64,000 nt of DNA from Methylobacterium mesophilicum. GTDB taxonomy: Bacteria; Pseudomonadota; Alphaproteobacteria; Rhizobiales; Beijerinckiaceae. Below, piece by piece: positions 1 to 7,400 of the stretch. Every line of letters starts with the position of its first letter. Within the stretch, counting starts at the first letter, position 1. Location: positions 31,815 to 95,814 of the forward strand of contig NZ_BPQU01000021.1 in NCBI RefSeq assembly GCF_022179445.1, written 5' to 3'. The translations under genes and the position numbers were made by a program. The notes beneath the pieces are model-generated. The model saw only the letters and a program-made list of their open reading frames with translations, did no database searches and was not told where the DNA came from.

Positions 1-28
1 CCCTCAACGACGCCCCAGGAGTTTCCCG

Positions 29-265
29 ATGCCGATGGATGCGGGCGAGATCGAGCGCATGATCCGCGAGGCCCTGCCCGACGCGCAGGTCGAGATCCGC
101 GACCTTGCCGGCGACGGCGACCATTACGCCGCCACCGTCCTGTCCGCGGCCTTTAAGGGCAAGACCCGGGTGGCCCAGCACCAGATGGTCTACGGCGCCC
201 TGCAGGGCCGGATGGGCGGCGTGCTCCACGCCCTTGCGCTGACCACCGGCGTCCCTCAAGATTGA
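29..265 (+). CDS. bolA: BolA-family protein
   Basis: A 78-residue BolA-family protein. BolA proteins pair with monothiol CGFS glutaredoxins and bind a shared [2Fe-2S] cluster in Fe-S trafficking and iron sensing. The family core is visible at residues 43-57, reading KGKTRVAQHQMVYGAL, with the cluster-ligand candidate His51. An AGGAG box lies 7 bp before the ATG at 29; a second in-frame ATG follows at 35. The functional partner grxD lies 0.9 kb downstream, separated by an unrelated gene. Bases 1-28 may hold the tail of an upstream gene, but too little is present to say. The family call is secure; cellular role is by homology. Confidence 0.93.
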   Translation: MPMDAGEIERMIREALPDAQVEIRDLAGDGDHYAATVLSAAFKGKTRVAQHQMVYGALQGRMGGVLHALALTTGVPQD

Positions 266-287
266 CGGGAGACGTTTAGGCCTCGGG

Positions 288-1169
288 ATGAGTCTAAAAC
301 CCTCCGTCTTCGTCGAACGCGTACAGCCGGCGGCCTGGGGCGAAGCCCTCGCTTGGGAACGTCAACTGCTTGGCGCCGTGCTGGGCGACCCATCCCTCCA
401 TGATGACCTTCGCGATCTCGTCGCGCCCGAAGATTTCTCGACAGGCATCCATGAGCGCCTGTTCGAGGCCGTACCGCGAATCACGGGTTCGGATGGGTCC
501 ATCGAGCGGGACGCGATCCCGGCCGCATTAGGGGCTTATGCCTGGGATGCGGAAGGCGGTGTCGAAGCCTGGCTCGACCGGTTGCTGGCTGAGCGTGCCG
601 CTGCCCCCGATGTGCTGCGGTGCGCGCGCGACATTCACGCAAACGCTGAACGACGGCGCGATCGGCCCGAACTGATCGATGAGGACACCGTCGCGTGGTG
701 CCATCAACAGGTCGCCTTGCTCACGCGGCTGGCCGAGCGGTCCGACCCCTTATCTCAACAGATTGATTGGCAAAACATCGTTGGGGAGCTTCTGTACGTG
801 GGCCGCTCGCAGACCAGCGGCGTGGTCCGCAAGATGGAGCTGGTTTTCGAACATCTCGTCAAACTCCTGTCAGACCCGGACGCGCCCAGCCGCAATCGGT
901 GGCGGATCGAAATCGACGCGTTTCTGCTTCGGATCGCGCATGAGGCGAAGCCCTCCATGCGTCGACTGATCGACTTGGACGCTGCCTGGCGTCGTGGCGT
1001 TGCGGATGCCGCTGCCGGCCTTGCCGAATATGCGGTCCGCGTCCCTCGCGACCTGCCGCAGAAATGCCCGTTTACCTACGAGGATTTGACCGGCGGCACG
1101 TTGCCGGTCACCGCCCTCCTTGAGAAGCTGGCCGCGACCGGCAATATGAACGCACGTCAACAGCCGTGA
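288..1169 (+). CDS. DnaB N-terminal-like / DUF29 fusion protein
   Basis: A 293-residue protein with two recognisable parts. Residues about 18-125 resemble the helical N-terminal domain of replicative helicase DnaB (ERQLLGAVLGDP, then PEDFSTGIHERLFEAV). No helicase ATPase domain follows. Residues about 130-280 match DUF29, a family of unknown function common in cyanobacteria and rhizobia (IVGELLYVGRSQ, later FPxTCPY-like QKCPFTYEDLTGG). The gene sits between bolA and grxD. Its stop overlaps an alternative GTG of grxD and ends 8 bp before the grxD ATG, so it is probably co-transcribed. A GGGAGA box lies rather far (about 15 bp) from the ATG. Codon use looks less GC-biased than its neighbours, suggesting insertion into an older operon. 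Domain calls are from visual motif matching; function is unknown. Confidence 0.75.
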   Translation: MSLKPSVFVERVQPAAWGEALAWERQLLGAVLGDPSLHDDLRDLVAPEDFSTGIHERLFEAVPRITGSDGSIERDAIPAALGAYAWDAEGGVEAWLDRLLAERAAAPDVLRCARDIHANAERRRDRPELIDEDTVAWCHQQVALLTRLAERSDPLSQQIDWQNIVGELLYVGRSQTSGVVRKMELVFEHLVKLLSDPDAPSRNRWRIEIDAFLLRIAHEAKPSMRRLIDLDAAWRRGVADAAAGLAEYAVRVPRDLPQKCPFTYEDLTGGTLPVTALLEKLAATGNMNARQQP

Positions 1170-1177
1170 GATTCCCG

Positions 1178-1516
1178 ATGACCGACGCCAACGCAACCAT
1201 CCAGAACGAGATCGCCTCCCAGGACGTGGTGGTGTTCATGAAGGGCACCCCGCAGATGCCGCAATGCGGCTTCTCGGGCCAGGTGGTGCAGATCCTCAAT
1301 TACCTCGAAGTGCCGTTCAAGGGCGTGAACGTGCTGGCCGACCAGGGCATCCGCGAGGGCATCAAGGCCTTCTCGAACTGGCCGACCATCCCGCAGATCT
1401 ACGTGAAGGGCGAGTTCGTCGGCGGCTGCGACATCACCCGCGAGATGTTCCAGTCGGGCGAGTTGCAGACCTTCCTGGCCGAGAAGGGCATCCCGGTGAA
1501 GTCCGCCGCCGCCTGA
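1178..1516 (+). CDS. grxD: Monothiol glutaredoxin, Grx4 family
   Basis: A 112-residue monothiol glutaredoxin. The CGFS active site is at residues 30-33 and is followed by the thioredoxin-fold signatures WPTIPQIYVKGEFVGGCDI. Such proteins bind a bridging [2Fe-2S] cluster with glutathione and BolA and deliver clusters to apoproteins in the cytoplasm. The ATG at 1178 is preferred over an in-frame GTG at 1166, which overlaps the stop of the upstream gene. It lies downstream of bolA in the usual alphaproteobacterial order, but with a DUF29 gene inserted between them. A GC-rich hairpin with a T tract follows the stop codon. Confidence 0.96.
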   Translation: MTDANATIQNEIASQDVVVFMKGTPQMPQCGFSGQVVQILNYLEVPFKGVNVLADQGIREGIKAFSNWPTIPQIYVKGEFVGGCDITREMFQSGELQTFLAEKGIPVKSAAA

Positions 1517-1544
1517 TTTCTTTGGGACCCGGCCGGATGGATCA

Positions 1545-1567
1545 GGGCGCCTGCGGGCGCCCTTTTT
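1545..1567 (+). terminator. Rho-independent terminator after grxD
   Basis: GGGCGC at 1545-1550 pairs with GCGCCC at 1557-1562 across a 6-nt loop, followed directly by five T residues. It lies 29 bp past the grxD stop and probably ends the bolA-DUF29-grxD transcript. Confidence 0.8.
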
Positions 1568-1664
1568 CGTGGCCGACTGCCATAGCGCCCGGTCGGGTCA
1601 CCCGTGGGCGGGAAGCATTCGCGTTCGCCGGCACGATCGCCTATATCAGAACCGTTCCACAGCT

Positions 1665-2957
1665 ATGGATAGACCGATCATCATGGCGACGCCGTCGCTC
1701 GACAGCGCCCGCGCGGCCGAACCCGCGATCGAGAAGGCGCCCGATTTCCAGCCCATGCCGCTCCCCGGCCGGCGCCCCTCGCTGGTCGGGCTGACCCGCG
1801 AGGCGCTCAAGGCGCAACTCGTGGCGATGGGCGTGCCCGAGCGCGAGAGCCGGATGCGGGCCGGCCAGCTCTGGCACTGGGTCAACTTCCGCGGGGCGAA
1901 CGACTTCGCCGAGATGACCAATGTCGGCAAGGCCCTGAAGGCCGAGCTGGCGCAGCACTTCACCCTGGAGCGTCCCGAGGTCGCGAGCCGCCAGGTCTCC
2001 CGCGACGGCACCCGCAAGTGGCTGCTGCGCATGGCGCCGACCAACCCGCAGGAGCACAATCGCGGCGCCGAGATCGAGTGCGTGTACATCCCGGGTCCGG
2101 ACCGGGGCACGCTCTGCGTCTCCTCGCAGGTCGGCTGCACCCTCACCTGCTCGTTCTGCCACACCGGCACGCAGCGCCTCGTGCGCAACCTCTCGGCCGC
2201 CGAGATCGTGCAGCAGTTGGTGACCGCCCGGGACGAGCTCGGCGATTGGCCCGGCCAGATGCCGAGCCGCGACGCCTCCGGGGCCGGCGACGTCGGACGC
2301 CTGGTGACCAACATCGTGTTCATGGGCATGGGCGAGCCCCTGTACAATCTCGACGCGGTGATCGACGCCGTGGGGGTGATGTCCGACCAGGAGGGGCTCG
2401 CCCTGTCCCGGCGGCGCATCACGGTCTCGACCTCTGGGGTCGTGCCGCAGATCCCCCGGCTCGGTGAGGCGGCCAACTCCATGCTGGCGATCTCGCTCCA
2501 CGCGGTGCGCGACGATCTCCGCAACGAGCTGGTGCCGCTCAACCGCAAATACCCGATCGCGCAGCTGCTCGAAGCCTGCCGGACCTATCCGGGCGTGAGC
2601 AACGCCCGCCGCATCACCTTCGAGTACGTGATGCTGAAGGGCGTCAACGATTCCGACGCCGATGCGCGCGAACTGGTCCGCCTGCTCAAGGGCATCCCGG
2701 CCAAGATCAACCTGATCCCGTTCAATCCCTGGCCCGGCAGTCTTTACGAATGCTCGGATTGGGACCGGATCGAGCGCTTCTCCGAGATCGTGTTCAACGC
2801 CGGCTACGCCTCGCCGGTGCGCACCCCCCGGGGCCGGGACATCCTGGCCGCCTGCGGCCAGCTCAAGAGCGAGACCGAGAAGCTGCGCGCCCGGGCCCGG
2901 CTGATGCAAGAGGAAGGTATCGGCGCCGAGGGGTTCTACGCTGGGCTGGACGACTGA
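1665..2957 (+). CDS. rlmN: 23S rRNA/tRNA adenine-C2 methyltransferase RlmN
   Basis: A radical-SAM methyltransferase that methylates C2 of A2503 in 23S rRNA and A37 in some tRNAs. The 4Fe-4S ligands form CTLTCSFC with cysteines at about 158, 162 and 165. The preceding LCVSSQ cysteine and the late AACGQL cysteine correspond to the conserved non-cluster catalytic cysteines of the family. The ATG at 1665 gives about 430 residues; ATG 1683 is also possible. The open frame extends upstream to 1569, but that part overlaps the grxD terminator and carries no family motif. It is convergent with the mscS-like gene, with a multi-hairpin repeat between them. Confidence 0.95.
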   Translation: MDRPIIMATPSLDSARAAEPAIEKAPDFQPMPLPGRRPSLVGLTREALKAQLVAMGVPERESRMRAGQLWHWVNFRGANDFAEMTNVGKALKAELAQHFTLERPEVASRQVSRDGTRKWLLRMAPTNPQEHNRGAEIECVYIPGPDRGTLCVSSQVGCTLTCSFCHTGTQRLVRNLSAAEIVQQLVTARDELGDWPGQMPSRDASGAGDVGRLVTNIVFMGMGEPLYNLDAVIDAVGVMSDQEGLALSRRRITVSTSGVVPQIPRLGEAANSMLAISLHAVRDDLRNELVPLNRKYPIAQLLEACRTYPGVSNARRITFEYVMLKGVNDSDADARELVRLLKGIPAKINLIPFNPWPGSLYECSDWDRIERFSEIVFNAGYASPVRTPRGRDILAACGQLKSETEKLRARARLMQEEGIGAEGFYAGLDD

Positions 2958-2960
2958 CGC

Positions 2961-3081
2961 AGGTCCGGTTTCGAAAGGTCCGAGACCTTTCGTGGGTGCA
3001 GGGCAAAGCCCTGTTGCCGGCTCCGCCCGGTGTCGGGCTCTGCCCTGACAACCCGCCAAAGGGCCGTGCCCGTTGGAATCC
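2961..3081 (-). repeat. Convergent-gene multi-hairpin repeat, copy A
   Basis: About 120 bp that align, in reverse orientation, with segments at 12249-12385 and 15281-15390. Shared elements on the minus strand are GGATTCC, a pyrimidine/purine stem around GCCCTTTGGCGGG, a GGGCGGAGCC block, a CAGGGCTTTGCCCTG stem and the AAAGGTCTCGGACCTTT stem. It fills the gap between convergent rlmN and the MscS gene and probably acts as a two-way transcription terminator. Confidence 0.8.
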
Positions 3082-3087
3082 TGGGTA

Positions 3088-4212
3088 TCACGCCGCGATC
3101 CGCTGCCCGTCCGCCCGGCGCAAGGGGGGCTCCTCGGCGCCGACCCATTCCGTGCGGTGCCGCGGCAGGGCCTCGGGGTGCTCGGCCTGGAGCCAGGTGA
3201 TCATCGCCTCGCGGATCACGCAGCGCAGGTCCCAGGCCTGGGGCGCATTGCGGGCGCTCACCAGCATCCGCACCTCGATGGTCGTTTCCCTGGCGTCCGA
3301 GACTTGGAGGTTGACGACCTTGCCGTCCCACAGGGGCGTGGCGGCGGCGATCTCGGACAGCTTCTCGCGCATCCGGGCCACCGGGGCGCGGTGGTCGACA
3401 TGCAGGAACACGCTGCCGATCAGCGAGGCGCCGTCCCGGGTCCAGTTCTGGAACGGCTTCTGGATGAAGTAGGTGAGCGGCAGCACCAGGCGCCGCCAGT
3501 CCCACAGGCGCACCACCACGTAGGTGGAGGTGATCTCTTCGACCCAGCCCCATTCGTTCTCGACGATGATCGCGTCCTCGATCCGGATCGGCTGGGTGAT
3601 GGCGATCTGGATGCCGGCCACGAGGTTCGACAGGACCGGCTGCATGGCAAGCCCCAGGATCAGGCCGGCGGCCCCCGCCGAGGCCAGCAGGCTCACCCCG
3701 TACTGGCGCACCGGCTCGAAGGTCATGAGCGCCACCGAGACGGTGATCAGGCCGACCAGGGTGACGGCGGCGCGCTCCAGGATGCGCATCTGGGTGAAGT
3801 GCTTGCGCGCCAGCAGGTTGTCCTCGGCGTCGAGCTTGAACCGGCGTAGGTAGATCACCGTGGCGATGTGGAGCGCGGTGGCGCAGCACCAGCCGGTGAG
3901 CGTCACGAAGGCGACGAGCAGGATCTGGTTGAGGGCGATCCGCACCTCCCAGGACAGGTGTACCGTCGTCGAGGCGAGGCTGATCGCCACGACGATCAGG
4001 CCCAGGCGGCTCGGTCCGCGGCTGCGCGAGACCAGGGAGCGCCAGAACAGGCTCTTGCTCGCCACCGCCCGCTTCATCGCCCGGTACGCGACCCCGTGCA
4101 GCGGCATCACCACGGCGCAGCAGGTGACGATCAGGATCAGGCTCTCGGCCCACCACGGCAGATAGGCCAGCACGGAGGCGGCGCGGCCGGTCAGGGCATT
4201 AAGGTCCGGCAT
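3088..4212 (-). CDS. MscS-family mechanosensitive ion channel
   Basis: A 374-residue integral inner-membrane protein of the small-conductance mechanosensitive channel family. Several hydrophobic helices occupy the first half. The third, glycine/alanine-rich pore helix is visible as LLASAGAAGLILGLAMQPVLSNLVAG, followed by the beta-domain sequence IQIAITQPIRIEDAIIVENEWGWVEEI. Such channels release solutes on hypo-osmotic shock. The ATG at 4212 is chosen because GGAGG lies 9 bp upstream; an upstream in-frame start would remove this site. It is a stand-alone gene, convergent with rlmN and downstream of the alpha-2-macroglobulin gene on the same strand. Confidence 0.92.
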   Translation of the reverse strand: MPDLNALTGRAASVLAYLPWWAESLILIVTCCAVVMPLHGVAYRAMKRAVASKSLFWRSLVSRSRGPSRLGLIVVAISLASTTVHLSWEVRIALNQILLVAFVTLTGWCCATALHIATVIYLRRFKLDAEDNLLARKHFTQMRILERAAVTLVGLITVSVALMTFEPVRQYGVSLLASAGAAGLILGLAMQPVLSNLVAGIQIAITQPIRIEDAIIVENEWGWVEEITSTYVVVRLWDWRRLVLPLTYFIQKPFQNWTRDGASLIGSVFLHVDHRAPVARMREKLSEIAAATPLWDGKVVNLQVSDARETTIEVRMLVSARNAPQAWDLRCVIREAMITWLQAEHPEALPRHRTEWVGAEEPPLRRADGQRIAA

Positions 4213-4412
4213 CGGGCATGACCTCCACGGGTTCCGAACGGGACCTGGAGGAATGGGCGGCACCGGTCAGGGTTCCGCAGCGCACCATGCCGGCGCTGCA
4301 ACGCAGCGGCATGGTCAGGACGCGGCCGGACGGTTGCGTTTCGGTGCCCGGCCGGGCAGCCGCGCGCGTTCGCCGGCGACCCGTCCCGATGGGCGAGCCG
4401 ATCCCGTGCCCC

Positions 4413-7400
4413 TTACCGCGCCGCCCCGATCTCCACGCTGCCGGTCGCTGTGCGGCCGAAGCGCGCCGGCCGGTACATGTCCTCCACCGAGGCGCCCGGA
4501 TGCACGTAGGTCCCGGGCGAGACCGCCCGGACCGTGTAGGCCACGGTGAAGAACGCCGACTGGCTCGGGTCGCGGTCGTAGGCGGCCACGAAACGGTCGT
4601 CGCGGAACTCGGTGTGGACCGGCTGCACCTCCGACTTCGCGAAGGCGAGGCCCTGGAGGGCGTCGGCGTCGAGCAGCTTCGGGTTGTCGATCTCCAGCCC
4701 CGCCGGCAAAGGATCGACCAGTAGGATCCGCCCGGCCTGGGCCTTGTCCTCGGTCACCTTGAGCACCACCACGAGCCGGTCGTTCTGGCGCAGGCCGTGG
4801 GCCGGATCGACCACGCTGCCGTCGAGCCGGTGGATGCTGCGCTCGATCCTGTAGCCCTGGGCGGCAGCGGGCTCGGGCACCAGCGGGCTGCCGTTCACCC
4901 CCAGCACCACCTGCACCGGCGCCCGGCCGGTGTTGACCAGCGCGACGCTGCGCCCGTCCAGGGCCGGCCCCCGGTAGATCCGGGCGAGCGGCCCGGCCTG
5001 CGCCGCGCCGTCGAGGCTGAACGACAGGGCGTCGGCCTCCTTGGACAGGCCCTCGGCCGCGAGCACCAGCCAGGCATTCTCCTGCGTGCTGGTCGTCCGC
5101 GTGTCCTGGGATTCCTCGCCGATCACCGCGGCCACCGGGGCCAGCGCGACCTGGGTCAGCCCGCTCTCGGCCGCCAGCGCGATCAGGCCGGCCCCGTCGC
5201 GCAGGCGGGAGCCGTAATCGGCCCGGTACACGCCCGTATCCCGCTGGGCTCGCAGCGTGGCGAGCGCCGCGTCCATCGCCTTGGCGGCACGACCCCGGTC
5301 GCCCAGGAGCGCCAGGGAGGCGGCGAGCTGTGCCCGGCCGAGCCCGGTCGCGAAGGCGTCGAGCTTGGTGTCCACAAGGTAGCGCAGGTCGCCCATCACC
5401 GGCCGGCCGTTGCGGGCCAGCACGTAGGCGGCGTAGGCGAGGTCGGCGCCGCCGTCCCGCACCTCCGTGGCGTTCGCGACGGTGTTGCGCAGGCGATCCA
5501 GCGCCTGGGTGAAGGCCCCCTGGGGCACCGCGAAGCCGCGCTCCCGGGCGCGGGTGAGGAAGTCGGTCACGTAGGCGTCGAGCCAGACGTCGCCCGACCC
5601 TTGCGCCGACCACAGGCCGAAATCCCCGCTTGCATCCTGGCGGGCGAGCAGCCGCTCGATCGACTCGCGCACCCGGTCGTCGACGTTCGCGTCGAGGGCC
5701 AGCTTGTCGAGCCCGGCCAGGCGGTTGACGTAGAGCAGCGGCATCGCCCGGCTGACGATCTGCTCGGAACAGCCGTAGGGATAGCGGTCGAGCGCCTGGA
5801 GCAGCGCCGGCACGTCGAGGCCCGGGAGCGCCGAGGCCGAGAGCGTGACGCTGCCGGTTCCGGGCAGCAGGTCGGCCAGCAGGTCGGCGCTCACCGTCAG
5901 GCCGGCCCCCGGCGCCAGGTTGCGCACCGACCGGCGCAGCAGCGCCCCGGTCCCCGGCAGCACGCCGAGCGCGAAGCTCTGGCCGAGAGGGCCGTCGAGG
6001 CCGGGCCCCGACAAAGCGAGGTCGAGCCGCGCCGTGCCCGGGCCCGCGGCGGTGATCGGGACCACGACCTGGCCCCTGCCCCCGGCCTCCAGCCGGATCG
6101 TCTGGCGCAGGGCCCCGGCGCCGATCAGGATCGGGCCGGACGGGGCGATGTCGACCGTGTAGTCGCCCGCCCGGCCCTCGACGTTGTCGAGCGCCATGAA
6201 CAGGCGCGAGCGGTCGCCGGTATCGAGGAAGCGCGGCAGCGTGGCGGCGAGCACCACGGGGTCGCGGATGATCACGTCCGCCTGCGTCTGCCCGACCCGG
6301 TCGCCGCTCCAGGCGGTGACCATCACGCGGCCGGTGCCGTTGAACGCCGGCAGCGGGAAGGTGACGCTGGCGGCCCCGTCCGGCCCCACGGTCACGACGC
6401 CCGAGAACAGCGCGAGCGGCGCCTGGGTCGGCGGCGCGTCGGCGAGCTCGCCGCCCCCCGCGTCGCCCCCGGAGCGGATCGCCCCGGCCGAGCCCTGCAT
6501 GCCGTCGATCAGGTAGCCGTAGAGGTCGCGGAACTCCGGACCCAGCGCCTTCTGGCCAAGGAAGTACTGGGTCGGGTTCGGCGCCTCGTAGCGGGTCAGG
6601 TTGAGGATGCCGACATCGACCAGCGCAACGGTGATCCGCGCCGGCTCGCCGGCCTTCAGACCGGTGAGCTGCACCGGGATCGTCAGGTCCTGGCGCGGGC
6701 GGGTGCGCTCCGGGGCCTTCACGGCGACGCCGAGGCTGCGCCGCTCGCGGTCCACCGAGAACCAGGCGAGCCCGAGCGCCCGCCCCGGCAGCCGCTTGGC
6801 CGCCTGGTCGAGGGGCCGGTAGGCGGTGGCCACCAGGTAGGCGCCCGCGCCCCACTCGGCCTTGACCGGCAGGCTCACCGTGGTGCCGCCCGACGGGACG
6901 CTGACCTCGACGGTCTCGTGCACCCGGTCGCCGACCACCATGAGGCTCGCCTGCCCCTTGAACGACGGGCTGAGCTTGGCCCGCAGGGTGTCGCCGGCCG
7001 CGTAGGCGGCCTTGTCGAGGGTGAGGTCGAGCAGGTCCGGCGCCTCCGCGGTCTCCGAGCCGCCCCAGCCGACGGTGAAGCCGAGGCTCGCGGTGGCGTC
7101 CGGGGCACCCGGGGCCGAGACCTCCAGCCGGTAGCGCCCGAGGCCGACCGGCGCCTCGATCCGGCCCGACCCGCCGGCCGCGAGGTCGAGGCCGCCCTCG
7201 GCGACGCGGCGGCTGGTCTTGACCGGCTCGAACGACCAGCGGCCGCCGGCGCGGTACCATTGGTAGCTCTGGTCGATCTGCGAGAGCGTCCAGGTCACGC
7301 CCGGCCGGGCCAGCAGCGTGCCGTCCGGGGCGGCGAAGACCACCGCGAAGGTCGCGCGTCCGCCCTCTTTCAGCTCGGAGAAGCCCTTCCGGATCGCCAG

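Noticed and set aside
1..28. Tail of a gene upstream of bolA
   Set aside because: Only 28 bp are present and no frame can be assigned with confidence.
1641..3059. Long minus-strand frame over rlmN
   Set aside because: Shadow frame. rlmN carries the radical-SAM cysteines and the expected length.
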